Part shown: positions 1 to 11,100 of the stretch, one piece after another
How positions within the stretch are numbered: the first letter of the stretch is position 1
Layout of the letters: each line of letters starts with the position of its first letter
Assembly (NCBI RefSeq): GCF_000092065.1
Contig: NC_009375.1
Span: 62,001-126,000 of the forward strand
Reading direction: 5' to 3'
Source: Ostreococcus lucimarinus CCE9901
Taxonomy: Eukaryota > Chlorophyta > Mamiellophyceae > Mamiellales > Bathycoccaceae
Length of the DNA: 64,000 nucleotides
Made by a program: the position numbers and the translations under genes
Notes under the pieces: model-generated
What the model was told of the DNA's origin: nothing
Database searches by the model: none
What the model saw: the letters and a program-made list of their open reading frames with translations, nothing else

Positions 1-1012
1 TGCGCAAGAACGCCTCGGCTTGCACGCCGCCGCGATTGGCGGGCTTGCCGGCGACGATCCCCCATCCCGCGTTCTTCACCAGTCCCGCGCCTTTGGTCGG
101 AGGCACGCTCGCGGCGATCCCCCACTCGGTTAAATCCTCGCGCGCGTTCGGTTGCCTGACGGCGACTTGCCCCCAGGCGTTACCGACGACGGCTCTCGTC
201 GTCTTCGGCAGCGTCTTCGCCACCGTCAGCGCGACGCCCAGGATGGCTTCGCCGCTCTGACACCTCGACGCGTTCACCGCGAAGTTCACGTGGCGCGTGG
301 ACGTCGAGCTCTTCGCGCTCGCCTGCGCGAGCACCTTGCCCATGTTGTCCTCGGGTTGTCGGTTCCCGGTGAACACCCCCAAGTGCGCCGCGAACCTATC
401 CTTGTACTCCACCGACACCGCCCCCATGCTGTCCTGTTCGCATCTTTCGATCAAGTTCGACCCGAGCGCGCCGAATCCCGTGAGTCTGTGCGACCGTCTC
501 GCGCCGCCGACCCCTCCCGGGCACGCGTCCACGCCCTCCGCGCCGAACGGCGTCGCCCGCGCCCGCACCCTCACCCCGTTCGCCGTCTCCCGCACCGTCC
601 GCGCGAACGTCACCTTCTCCAGCGTCACCACTCGCGCCTCGTACTCGTCCTCGTTCGCCAGATAATCCGCCCGCGCGCTCGCGAACCTCACCGTCGCCTC
701 GCCCTCCGCGCCCGCGTCGCCGAACGTCGCCCGCGTCTCGCGCGTCGCCCGCATCGTCCGCCGCGCGTCGCTCTTCATCGCTTCGGACGCGTCGTTCGAG
801 CCTCTCGCGACGTTGATCTCGATCGCCGTCTCCGTCGCGACGCGCGCGTTCGCGCGCGCGCCGCGCAGGTCGTCGAGCGCCGACTCGGCGATTCGTAACC
901 GTCGCGAGACGTCGTGCGTCTTCTCCGCGGCGTCGCGCGCGATTCGTCGCAGCCGCTCGACGTCGTCCGCGACGCTCGACGACGACGCGCTCGCGGGCGT
1001 CGACGCGGTCAT
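1..1012 (-). CDS. Partial protein of unknown function with N-terminal helical region
   Basis: The reverse strand is open from an ATG at 1010-1012 to the left edge of the window, so the gene is truncated at its 3' end here (about 337 codons visible). Third codon positions are strongly G/C, as in the neighbouring real genes. The first 60 or so residues are Ser-rich then Arg/Asp/Glu-rich and probably helical (VADDVERLRRIARDAAEKT). The rest has alternating polar/hydrophobic stretches with many Gly and short strands (for example LTEWGIAASVPPTKGAG), which would fit a beta-rich or barrel-like fold. I see no motif that assigns a function and no clear transmembrane helix or transit peptide. It is divergent to the lumenal protein gene, with about 113 bases between start codons. 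Existence is well supported; function is unknown. Confidence 0.7.
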   Translation of the reverse strand, partial: MTASTPASASSSSVADDVERLRRIARDAAEKTHDVSRRLRIAESALDDLRGARANARVATETAIEINVARGSNDASEAMKSDARRTMRATRETRATFGDAGAEGEATVRFASARADYLANEDEYEARVVTLEKVTFARTVRETANGVRVRARATPFGAEGVDACPGGVGGARRSHRLTGFGALGSNLIERCEQDSMGAVSVEYKDRFAAHLGVFTGNRQPEDNMGKVLAQASAKSSTSTRHVNFAVNASRCQSGEAILGVALTVAKTLPKTTRAVVGNAWGQVAVRQPNAREDLTEWGIAASVPPTKGAGLVKNAGWGIVAGKPANRGGVQAEAFLR

Positions 1013-1125
1013 GGCGCGCGATTCGAACGCGCGTCGCGGAGTGTTCGAACGCGCGCGAATGAATGCATGCGAGAATGCGCGCGCGCGCGCGTCATTCGTC
1101 GACTCGACGACGAATCGCGGGCGAC

Positions 1126-1863
1126 ATGCGCGCGACGACGGCGCGCGCGCGCGCGCGCGTCGACCGCGGCGCGCCGGCGCGTCGCTCGCGGCGTCGCGGC
1201 GTCGTCGCGCGCGCCGACCGGACGACGACGACGACATCGACGACGCGACGCGACGCGCTGCGCGCGCTCGCGCTCGCGCCGGCGCTCGCGCCGGCGCTCG
1301 CGGCGCGCGCGAACCCGCTCGAGGCGGTCGCGGACGCGCGCAAGGCGGCGAACGCGCGGTTTTTGTTGGGCCCGATCGCGCTCGCGCGCGGGCGACTCGC
1401 GGCGCTGCGGCGCGAACTCGACGACGACGCCGCGACGCTCGACGACGCCGCGCTTCGCGAGCGATTGACGAGCGCGACGCTGGATTGCACGAATCCGCGA
1501 GATTCGCTGGAGATGTACTCGAACGCGCGAGAGGTGTGCACGCTGGCCATTCTGGCTCGATCCGCGACTTCGGGACCGGCGGCGAGACGCGACGCCGCGT
1601 CTCGCGAATCCGTCGACGTCTTTCGAACCCTCGACGCGTGTCGCGCCTCGTTCGAGGCGCTCGAGCGCGTCCTCGCGTCTTCGGCCGCGGGCGAGCGCGA
1701 GCGCGACGCCGCGTTCGACGCGTGCGACGCGGCGCTGCTCGAGTTCGCGCTTCGCGTGCTCGCGTGTTTCGGCTTCGACGACGCGCGCGCGCGCGACGCG
1801 ATGGCGGCCGTGCCGGGCGCGTTCGCCGATCCCTCGGCGTCGCGTCGATCGAACGCGTCTTAA
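1126..1863 (+). CDS. Putative thylakoid lumen protein with twin-arginine signal
   Basis: About 245 residues from the ATG at 1126; an in-frame ATG at 1063 would add 21 Arg-rich residues and is less likely. The N-terminus is an Arg/Ala/Thr-rich chloroplast transit-like stretch. It is followed by TTRRDALRALALAPALAP and an ARA site, which is the layout of a twin-arginine thylakoid transfer domain. The mature part is Ala/Arg/Glu-rich and predicted helical, and contains SLEMYSNAREVCTLAILAR and several Cys. I do not recognise the family; a helical-bundle lumenal protein is an inference. Its upstream region is shared head-to-head with the partial gene to the left, and RAD16 follows in the same direction after about 190 bases. 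Confidence 0.65.
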   Translation: MRATTARARARVDRGAPARRSRRRGVVARADRTTTTTSTTRRDALRALALAPALAPALAARANPLEAVADARKAANARFLLGPIALARGRLAALRRELDDDAATLDDAALRERLTSATLDCTNPRDSLEMYSNAREVCTLAILARSATSGPAARRDAASRESVDVFRTLDACRASFEALERVLASSAAGERERDAAFDACDAALLEFALRVLACFGFDDARARDAMAAVPGAFADPSASRRSNAS

Positions 1864-2055
1864 AAGCTCGCCGTGCGTCGATTCTCGCGCGCGTTCGAAA
1901 CCGCGCGCTCTTTGTCGTTCGAATCAGAATCTTTCTTTTCGCCGTCATCGTCATTCGTCGCGCGAACGCCCCGACGTCACTTTTCGACGCGTCTCGACGC
2001 GTCTCGACGCGCGCGCGCGCCTCTCGCGCGCCCGCGAGCGGCGTCGCGCGCGCGC

Positions 2056-5000
2056 ATGGTCGAACTCACGATCGTCCCGTCGTGGGACGGTAAGGGCGTC
2101 ACCTGGCGCCCGATATTCGACGACGACGAGGAGGCTTTCGCGGCGTACACGCACGCGTGCGAGTACGCGAAGAGCGGACGCGGGAAGTGCGGGAAGTGCG
2201 GGGAAAAGGTGCGGCGAATCGACGAATCGACGCGAAGAGAAGAGAAAAAAGACTGACGACGAGGGGTTCGGATCGGCGACGAAGATCGCGAAGGACGCGG
2301 TGCGAATCGGGGAACCGCTCAAGTATCGCGGCGGCGATTACGGATGGATATCGAAGTGGATGCATCCGGAGTGTTATCGCGCGGAGGGAGTCACGAGGGA
2401 GGAGCTGGAGACGCGCGTGCACGGGTTGGACGCGCTGAAGGATGGGGATCGGGAGGTGTTGCTGGCGACGGTGCTGTCGCCGGATCGGCCGGAGATCGAG
2501 AACACGGCGTTGGACGTGACGAGCGAGGAGTTTTTGCGTCGGCCGGCGGTGGAACCGATGGAGGCGCCGCGGGCGTTGACGCGGCCGTTGTTGGGGTTTC
2601 AGCGCGAGGGGTTGCGGTGGATGTGCGATAACGAGAGCGGCGATGCGAAGGGGGGGATATTGGCGGATGAGATGGGGATGGGGAAGACGATACAGTGCAT
2701 ATCGATGTTGCTGGCGAGGAAGGAGGCGTGGATGCGAGACCGCGCCGAGGTGGGGGAGATGGTGACGGACGACGACAGACCGCCGCCGACGCTCGTGGTG
2801 GTGCCGACGTCGGCGCTCGTTCAGTGGGAAGAAGAGATCAAATCGTGCGTCGAGGAAGGGTCGCTGCGCGTGTTTGTGTATTACGCTGATCGCGCAAACG
2901 TCGTGGAAGGAGACTTTAAAGGATACGACGTCGTGTTGACGACGTATCCCGTCGTCGAAGCCGAGTGGCGGAAAATCATCAACCGACACTTGACGGCGTG
3001 TCAGTGGTGTGGGAAAAAGTACTTACCTCGCTCCATGGTGACGCACTTGAAGTACTTCTGTGGACCAGACGCCGTGCGCACGGAAAAACTCGCGCGGCGC
3101 GAGGTGACGCGCGACGTGGCGAACGAAAAAGCCATGCGCACGCTGAAAATCAAGCCGGGCAGCGCCAAGGACGTGAAGAAGGGGATTCCCACGATGGCGA
3201 ACGTATACAAGGAACTCATGGCGATGGCCGGACGGGAGACGCTGAGCATGTATGATGGCGCGCACAAGGCGCGCGCACGCGCGGCTTCAGGTCTCGCCCC
3301 GGGCGGCGACGTCGTCGTCGTCAAGGAGGAAGTTGAAGACGGCGTCGCCGAGCCGAGCGAAGTTCTGAAAGCTTTGATTTCGCAGCTTCCAGTGCCGACG
3401 ATTGTAGTTGAGAATATCAAAGAGGAGTCGATTGAGGAGAAAGAAAAAGAGGTCGAGTCAGTGAACGAGCCCGCCTTGGCTGACGCGTCAACGGCGGCGA
3501 TAGCGAGTACGGTGAAGAAGGCGCAGAAGCGCAAGTCGAAGGCTTCGGGTAAAGCGACTTCGACTTCGAGCGCAAAGAAAAAGAAGAAGAGTCTGCGCGA
3601 AGCTAGCGACGGCGAGGCTGAAAGTGATTACAAACCGGACAGTGATAGCGAAGATGATGAGATCATATTAGTCGACGATAGCGAGAGCGAAGATAGAAAG
3701 CCAAAGAAGAAACAGAAGAAAAAGAAAACGCCGGCGAAAACCGAGGAAGCGGACGACGTGAAGGCGTCCAACATCGACGACATTCCGCAAACCTCGCAAG
3801 GTGGTTCGCAAGGTGGGAGCCAGTTTGAAGACGAAGACGACGTAGATTTGTCGGATTCCCTTCTTCATCGCACGCAGTGGCACCGAATCGTTCTCGACGA
3901 AGCGCACAAGATCAAGGCGCGCACGAGCAACACCGCCAAGTGTATCTACGCTTTGAAATCCACGTATAAGTGGTGTTTGACAGGTACACCGTTGCAGAAT
4001 CGAATCGGCGATCTTTACAGCTTGGTGAGATTTTTGCGTATGGATCCGTACGCGTTTTACTTTTGTTCGACGAAGGGTTGCGAGTGCAAAACGCTCACCT
4101 GGAACTTCGGTCCTCAGGCGCGATTTTGTACCAACTGCGGATGCGGCGCTCCTAGGCATTATTCGCATTTCAATCGCACCGTGCTAAACCCGATCAACCG
4201 TTATGGCTACATCGGTGACGGCAAGAAAGCGATGCTGACTCTTAGAAATGACATTTTGTTGCCGATGCAACTTCGCCGGACCAAGGCGGAACGCGCCGAG
4301 GACGTGCGACTGCCGGACTTGAAGATTATCATTCAAGAAAACACATTCAATGAGGTTGAACAAGACTTTTACGAGTCTCTGTACATGCTGACGCGCTCGA
4401 AGTTCGACGCGTTCGTGAAGAAAGGGAGCGTTTTGCACAACTACGCACACGTCTTCGAGCTCCTCGCACGACTGCGACAAGCGTGCGATCATCCGTACTT
4501 GGTGATTCATTCGAAGAGTGCGAACGTGAAAAAAGACGCCCCTGACGCGCCGAAAGTTGAATCCCCGGCAGACACCGACGTTCCGAAGCATTATTGTGGC
4601 ATGTGTCAGGACGAAATTGAGGAAGAAGACGCGGCTCTGGCGAATTGCAAACACATTTTCCATCGTGAGTGCATCATGCAATACGCGTCTTGTGCGCCTG
4701 CGGATGGCAAAAAAGTGACTTGTCCCGTCTGTCGCACGGCGTTGACGATTGACTTCTCTCCAGAAAGTCTCGAAAACGTCAAGAGTGCCATTAGTCGTAA
4801 TTTCAAGGATGCGCTACCAGACAAGTCAATTCTCAACAAGCTCGATCTCACGCAGTACACGTCGAGCACAAAGGTTGAGACGCTCGTTAACGCTCTGCGA
4901 GACATGCGTAATCAAGAAAATGGGCACTTAAACAAAGCCATCGTGTTTTCGCAGTACACAGCCATGATAGAAATCGTCGAATGGCGTTTGAAAAAGGCCA

Positions 5001-5392
5001 AGTTTACCATCGCCAAGCTTCTCGGTTCCATGCCGGTCACGCAACGCGCGGCGAATTTGCAAGCTTTCCGAGAAGATCCAAACGTCAGCGTGATCTTGAT
5101 GAGTCTCAAATCTGGCGGTGAAGGACTCAACTTGCAAGCGGCGAATTACGTATACGTTCTTGAGCCATGGTGGAACCCAGCGGTGGAAATGCAAGCCGTG
5201 ATGCGCGCACATCGCATCGGGCAGCTTCGACCGGTGACCGCTGTTCGATTTTCGACCAAAGGCACGATTGAAGAACGCATGATGGAGCTTCAAGAAAAGA
5301 AGCAGCTTGTGTTCGAAGGGTGTATGGACGGCAATCAAGCCGCGCTTTCTCAACTGACTGCCGAAGACTTGCAATTTTTGTTCAAGCGATGA
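2056..5392 (+). CDS. RAD16: RAD16/RAD5-like SNF2 ATPase with PARP-type zinc finger and RING finger
   Basis: Two exons, 2056-2208 and 2285-5392, give about 1086 residues. Splicing restores a PARP-type zinc finger at residues about 15-75: WRP motif, YAKSGRGKCGKCGEK joined to IAKDAVRIGEP, then W-M-HPEC (C-x2-C-x29-H-x2-C). The SNF2 ATPase follows, with LADEMGMGKT (motif I), VVLTTYPVVE, DEAHKIK (motif II) and TGTPLQNRIGDLYSL. A long acidic/Lys-rich insert and a CQWC...H...C zinc-binding-like segment lie between ATPase motifs. A C3HC4 RING finger (CGMC ... CKHIFHREC ... CPVC) sits before the helicase C-terminal domain, with VILMSLKSGGEGLNLQ and MRAHRIGQ. SNF2-RING-HelicC order is that of yeast Rad16/Rad5, which act in nucleotide excision or post-replication repair in the nucleus. 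Rad16-type global-genome repair is the closer match. Confidence 0.92.
2209..2284 (+). other. Spliceosomal intron in RAD16-like gene (76 bases)
   Basis: The donor is GTGCGG at 2209, CTGAC is at 2253-2257, and the acceptor AG is at 2283-2284. Without removal the upstream frame stops at 2254-2256. Removal is phase 0 and joins GEK to IAKDAVRIG, completing the PARP-type zinc finger. Confidence 0.88.
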
Positions 5393-5477
5393 CGATGATG
5401 TATGGTATAATGACAAATTTGACCTATGTAGCTAAAACGCTGTAACGCTGTGATGTGAGCACTTTCTGTCATGGCTC

Positions 5478-7973
5478 TTAAAAATCCTTGAAAATCTCGT
5501 TCGCACGATTCATAGACGCATCCGTCGGTCCTCTCGCCGAATCCATTTCAGTTGCGAGCAACGATTCCCGTTCGATCTCGATAAGACGTTCGCGCTGAAT
5601 TTCTAAAAACTGCCGCGAAAGCGTCAGCGGCTTGGGCGTGTACTCGCCACTCTCTAGCAGCGCCCAGTCAAACTTGGCGAACCAAGGGTGTCTCTTAATC
5701 TGACTGACCCCGCCTTGCATGTTTCCGAGCCTTTTCGCCGAGTTTCGCTGCAAGAGCTGAGAAATAAAATTGCACGCCTCGTCGGTGGCGTACGTGGGGT
5801 ATTGCACCTCGTACGACATGTCCACGATTCGCCGCATCACTTTCAATGGATCGTCTTTTTGGGACGGATCCTTTGATATCGTGAACGGCTGTTGTCCCGT
5901 TATTGTGACGTACGTCAAAACACCCAGCGCCCACCAATCGACGGCGTAGCCGTATCCCGTGGACAGCACAATTTCTGGCGCCACGTACCCAGGGGTGCCG
6001 CAAAACGTAAACGCGCGTTCGCCGACGTCAAGTTTCTTCGCGTAGCCAAAATCTCCGAGCTTACATTTGCCGTTGAGCGCAAGCAATACATTCTCTGGCT
6101 TCAAGTCGCGATAGATGATTTGGTTGCCGTGCAGATACTCGAACGCGAGAATAACCATGGCGGTGTAGTATCGCGCCGTGTCTTCGCTGATGCCAATCTG
6201 CGTGGGCACGTGGCGAATCTCACCATCGATTTGTGTCGGAATTAACTTCACTTGCACCGCGCTCGCAAGCATGTCCATCAAGTCACACCCATCCATGATG
6301 TCGAAAAGCATGTACAGATGATTCCTGTCTTGGAAACTGGCGTGCTGACACATCAACGAAAAGTGGCTGATTTCGCTCGTGACTTCCTTTTCGCAGAAAA
6401 TGTGCGACGGACTCTCCATCACGGCACGCTTACGCACGCGCTTGAGCGCGAAGGCGCGCGGTGACGACACATTCATACCTTCTTGAATAACGCGATACAC
6501 GTGCCCACCAGTGCCTCCACCGAGCATTTCCTTCTCCACTAAATCGATCGACCCCAACTCCCGATTGACGTCCGTGGCGAACGACCTCGGGTTTACTGAG
6601 CCGTACATGCTAATGTTCACCTTCTTTCCTCCCACGCGCGCGCTACCTAACAGGCGAATTCGGGCGGAGCGCCACGACTTTTCACCCTTGAGCTGCCGCA
6701 TGCGATTACGAATGACTTCTCGAGACTTTTCTCGAAGTAAATCTTCGCGCACGGATGACAGCTTCTCGAGGAACACGTCTCGATTGACGACGTAACACAC
6801 CAGAGGAGTTTCCACGCATCGCACGGTGTACTCTCGCGGTTCATCACCGCGAATGATCTCGGAAGCACCAAAAAAGTCGTGTCGAAACAAGTGATTCACC
6901 GTGCGCGGTTCACCCGTGTCCGGGTCGAGCTTGGAAACTTGCGCTCGCCCCGAATTGACGAGGTAAAATTTACCGTCGCACGCTTCGCCTTCGGTAATAA
7001 CGTCCGTGTACGGGTCGAACGAGACCGTCTCCAAGGCATCCGCGAACGACTTCCGCGTGTCGATCGGTAAAGCGCTGAGCACGGGAACTTGTTCGAGGAA
7101 TAAATTCTTCGCGAGCGTCGTCGCCTCGACGCTGTGCTTGACCTCCCTCTTGAAGACTTGTTGCGTGCACACCCAAACCTGCGACCGCGTCTTCGCCCGC
7201 ACCGTCGCCGAGCGCGGCACGCTATAAAGTAAAGCTAACTCGCCGATGATATCGCCTTTCGTGCGCGTGAGGACGCTGATATCGGCGCCGAGCCGATTTT
7301 GCAGCACGTCGAATTCGCCTCCGGCGATGAGATACAACGCGTCGCCCGGTTCGTCCTCCTCCATCAAAATCGTCCCCTCCGGCACGTTGATGAAGAACAT
7401 TTCGCTCGCCACGCGTCGCCTGACGTTCGCATCGAGCTCAGAAAACGTAAACGTCTGCGACAGCGCCTCGCACAGCGGTTCCAATTCGCTCTTCGTCGCT
7501 CTCCGTCGCTTCGCCAGCATCTTCGCGTTCAGCTTCACGAAATACGTCAGCTCCGCCGATCCCGCGTCGCCGACGAACTCATCGTCTCCTCCGTTCGCGT
7601 TCGCCGTCGCCTCTTCCCCCGACGCGAGCGATCCCTGACTCGCGCGCAGCGCGTAGTCGACGCTCTGCCGCCTCGCCTTCGCCTCGCCCGCCGACGCCGA
7701 CGCCGACGTCGACGCCGACGCCGTCGACGTCGCGCGCGCGCGCGTCCCGTCCGACGTCCGACCCGCGTCGGCGTCGCTCGCGCTCGTCGACCCATCGCTC
7801 GCGTCGCGTCGCGCGTCCTCGTCGTCCGACGCCGCGTCCCGCGCGCCGAAGCAGCATCCGACGCGCGCGCGCGCGCGCGCCGTCGGTCGCGCGCGTCCGC
7901 GCGCGCGCGCGTCCGACGACGAGTCCGTCGCGCGGCGCGATCGCATGCGCGCGGTGTCGACCTCGTCCGCCAT
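5478..7973 (-). CDS. Cyclic-nucleotide-dependent AGC protein kinase (PKG-like)
   Basis: 831 residues. Residues 1-145 are a Ser/Asp/Ala-rich low-complexity tail holding RRQSVDYALRA near 101-111, which resembles an inhibitor/autophosphorylation site. Two cyclic nucleotide-binding domains follow. The first (about 165-285) has a good phosphate-binding cassette, GELALLYSVPRSATV. The second (about 290-410) is degenerate, with FFGASEIIRGDEPREYTV and no Glu at the usual place. The kinase domain (about 480-780) has a Gly-rich loop GGGTGGHVY, FALKRV, YRDLKPENVLL, DFGYAK, FCGTPGYVAPE and DWWALGVL, then an AGC-type tail. The order regulatory-CNB-CNB-AGC kinase is that of cGMP-dependent kinases. Which nucleotide it binds cannot be read here. 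It is divergent to the PPR gene across about 207 bases. Confidence 0.93.
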   Translation of the reverse strand: MADEVDTARMRSRRATDSSSDARARGRARPTARARARVGCCFGARDAASDDEDARRDASDGSTSASDADAGRTSDGTRARATSTASASTSASASAGEAKARRQSVDYALRASQGSLASGEEATANANGGDDEFVGDAGSAELTYFVKLNAKMLAKRRRATKSELEPLCEALSQTFTFSELDANVRRRVASEMFFINVPEGTILMEEDEPGDALYLIAGGEFDVLQNRLGADISVLTRTKGDIIGELALLYSVPRSATVRAKTRSQVWVCTQQVFKREVKHSVEATTLAKNLFLEQVPVLSALPIDTRKSFADALETVSFDPYTDVITEGEACDGKFYLVNSGRAQVSKLDPDTGEPRTVNHLFRHDFFGASEIIRGDEPREYTVRCVETPLVCYVVNRDVFLEKLSSVREDLLREKSREVIRNRMRQLKGEKSWRSARIRLLGSARVGGKKVNISMYGSVNPRSFATDVNRELGSIDLVEKEMLGGGTGGHVYRVIQEGMNVSSPRAFALKRVRKRAVMESPSHIFCEKEVTSEISHFSLMCQHASFQDRNHLYMLFDIMDGCDLMDMLASAVQVKLIPTQIDGEIRHVPTQIGISEDTARYYTAMVILAFEYLHGNQIIYRDLKPENVLLALNGKCKLGDFGYAKKLDVGERAFTFCGTPGYVAPEIVLSTGYGYAVDWWALGVLTYVTITGQQPFTISKDPSQKDDPLKVMRRIVDMSYEVQYPTYATDEACNFISQLLQRNSAKRLGNMQGGVSQIKRHPWFAKFDWALLESGEYTPKPLTLSRQFLEIQRERLIEIERESLLATEMDSARGPTDASMNRANEIFKDF

Positions 7974-8180
7974 CGCGCGCGCGCCGCGGGAAGTGCCGAC
8001 GGACGCGCGGCGTCACATCGCCGCGCCGACGCGCGCCGAGTCGCGCCGCGAGCGCGCCGCGCGTCGGAGCGACGCGCGCGCGACGCGCGCGCGTCGCGCG
8101 TCGACGCGCGTCCGCCGCGAGCGTCGAGCGACGCTCGGAAGCGACGCGAATTCGGGTTGGGATTCGGCGGCGGCGGTGCG

Positions 8181-11100
8181 ATGGCGATTCGACGCGCGTG
8201 CGGCGCGCCGCCGCGCGCGACGGGCGCCGCGCGCGCGCGCGGGACGCGGACGATGGTCGCGCGACGCGCGATCGTGCCGGACAGGGACGACGGCGCGCGC
8301 GCGCGGGATGAGACGCGAGGAGAGACGCGCGCGGGACGAGGGCGCGAGCGCGGCGCGAGCGAGGGCGAACGCGAACGCGAACGCGCGCGGAGGGAATACA
8401 GGGCGTACCGCGCGCGACGGACGGACGTCGGGATGGACGCGCGCGCGGGGGAAGGGACGTCGACGTCGTACGGGACGGATGGCGCGGACGCGGACGCGGA
8501 GGCGGCGGCGAGGCGGGGACACGCGGAGGCGCTGCGCGCCGGGGACGTCGACGGTGCGGTGAAGGCGCTGGCGACGCTGGCGAGGCGGGGGGAAGGGGAC
8601 GCGCGGATGACGCGCGCGGTGGTGTCGAAAGCGATGGCGAAATCGCTCGCGAAATCGCATAAGGGGTTCATGAAGCTGTGCGTGAAGACGTACAGGATGG
8701 ACGCGGCGCTGCGGTACGCGCGTCTCTTCGACGCGCGCGATCGCGATTTCGCGCGCGGGAAGGATTTGTATTGCACGGTGATTTATCTGTGCGGTCGCGA
8801 GGAGGGGTCGAATCAGTGGAACATCGCGCGAGAGGCGTTTGAGCTTCGACGAGACGAAGCGGGGTTGGAGCCGGATCCGTACGCGTACAGCGCGCTCGTG
8901 TGCGCGGCGGGACGGTGCGGAAAGGCTAGGACGGCGCGAGAGGTGTTCGAGGAAGCGAATGCGGTCAATGCGGTGGATACGGTGGTGTACAACGCGTACA
9001 TAGACGTGTGTGCGCACGGGGGTGATTACGACGGCGCGAGGGCGACGCTCGAGCGCATGAAGACGACGCCGAATTGCGCGCCGAATATTCGTTCGTACAA
9101 CGGCGTCATATCCGCGGCGACGCGCAAAAAGCACTTCCCGGGCGCGATGTGGGCTTGGGAAGAGATCGAGACGGCGAATTTACAGCCAACCATGATCACA
9201 TACGGCGCCATGCTCGCCGCGGGCGCGGCGGCGGACGACGTCGACGTGCGTTGGTCGGAGGACTTGTTCGCTCAAGCGTTGGAATCTGGCGCGTGTGGCA
9301 ACGCAGGGAACGATCACATGGTGACTTCTATGCTCCAGACGTATGCTCGCGGCGTCGCGCTCGAGCAAATCGAGCGTGATGTCGCGATGGAACGCGGAGA
9401 GAGCGTCGTGCAAGCGCTCATAGAGGACGCGCAGTGGGACGAACGGCGCGCCGAGTCAACGCCCAACGGACGCGTCTGGTCGGCGTTGATAACGCTTTGC
9501 GCTCGATGTGGGCGCGCCGCGCGCGCGATCGAAGTGCTCAAGATTATGATTTCTACTCGCTCGCATCGTGTGGGACACGAATGGTTGCACTTGACGTACG
9601 CCTTGACGTCCGCGCTCGAAGCGTCGAAGGAGGGCATCGAGTACTTTGCCCGCGTGCAGCGCGAAATCGAACAGAGCCCGGCGATGGTTCGAGACTGCAC
9701 GGGCGTTCGCAACGGCTTAATCGCCACACATTTGCACTTTGGTGATTTCAAGAGTGCGTTTAAAGTCTACGACGACTTCAAAAACGATATTTTCAAGTAC
9801 CGCAAGGCGCACGAAGAGAATTGGAACGCGCGCGCGCGGAGAGGGTTGGAACGTCAACTTCCAGATACGATTACGTACAACTCCCTCATCTACGCGTGCG
9901 CTGATGACGACGTCAAGGCCATGGGACTGTATCACGACATGGTCTCGAACGGAATCAATCCTACAGTGCGAACGTACGTCGCGCTCATCGTCGCCTTGAG
10001 CCGATCAAAGCGTGGAAGTAAAGTCACCGAGGCGGAAAAAATATTCAAAGCCGCCATCGACGACGGCGTGACGCCGAACGAGTTTTTGTTCACCGCGCTC
10101 ATGGACGCTCAGGTCAAAGGCAACCGGCCGTTATCTGCGTTTGAAACGTACGCGCGCATGATTGAAGCTGATGTCAACTGCACGACTGTGACTTTCGGGT
10201 GCGCACTGCAAGCGTGCTGTTACGTCGAGGATGTCGAGGAGAGCGTCGAGCGCGCGTACTCGGTGCTTCGTGATATGACGGAGCGTGACGTCCAGATGAA
10301 CGACTGGTGCTCTAACACGTTCTTGCGCGTCATATCACGCGCCGGTCGCATTGAAGAAATGCTCGAAGAAGTGAAAAAGACGGTTCGTCGTAAAGGCAAG
10401 CTCGAACAAGAGACGCTTGAAGCCATCATTCGGGCCTTGTGTTCGGCGGGTTACGTCGAGCGCGCCAATCGCTTCATCTCTATGATGAACTCGCGTAACT
10501 TGGAACCGCGTGAGCAAACGTTCAAGGAGTTCATCGTCGCGAGTAGTCGCGATGGATTCGTCGATTGGGCTTGGGAGTCGTACAAACGTTTCACACGTTT
10601 AGGACACAAACTCGACGCGGGCACGCGGTCGGCGCTAGTCACCGTCTTGAGCGTCGCTTCGACGAGCCCGGACCCCGACGATGCGGAACTCTTGCTCGCT
10701 CGCGCGATCGGCGTCTTCGAAGCCGCGTTTAAACGCGCGGATGAAGACAATGGGCCACAAGTCTTGGACGTCATCGACGCCGAAGCGCGATGCGCGCTCA
10801 TAGTCGCCATGGCGCGAAGCGAAAAACTTGACCGAGCATTGGATATCTGGCGCGACTCCCCAAAGGCTCAATCATTTTCCAAGGCGCGTAAGCACACTTC
10901 GAGTGAAGGGAACGATTACATCGGCGATGTGCGCGCCATGTATGAGTGCCTCATCGAAGTGTGCTGTCACGAAGATCGCATCGACGACGCGCTGGAGGTG
11001 TTCGATCACTTGAAGGACGCCGGCGTGCGCGTCAGTACGGTGACGCTCGCGTTTTTGGAATCATCGTGCCGCCGATGTCGCGTGGAGGAATGGCGAATGT

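Noticed and set aside
813-2093. Long forward frame of 426 codons
   Set aside because: Arg/Ala-rich throughout, overlaps the lumenal protein and the end of the partial gene, and is typical of an off-frame reading of GC-rich coding DNA.
7860-8120. CGCG-rich repeats as a possible mobile element or array
   Set aside because: Only irregular low-complexity CG runs without terminal repeats, spacer regularity or coding for a transposase.
7547-8776. Reverse frame of 409 codons across the PKG/PPR junction
   Set aside because: Runs antisense to the PPR N-terminus and has Ser/Arg low complexity. The PKG and PPR frames carry the conserved motifs.
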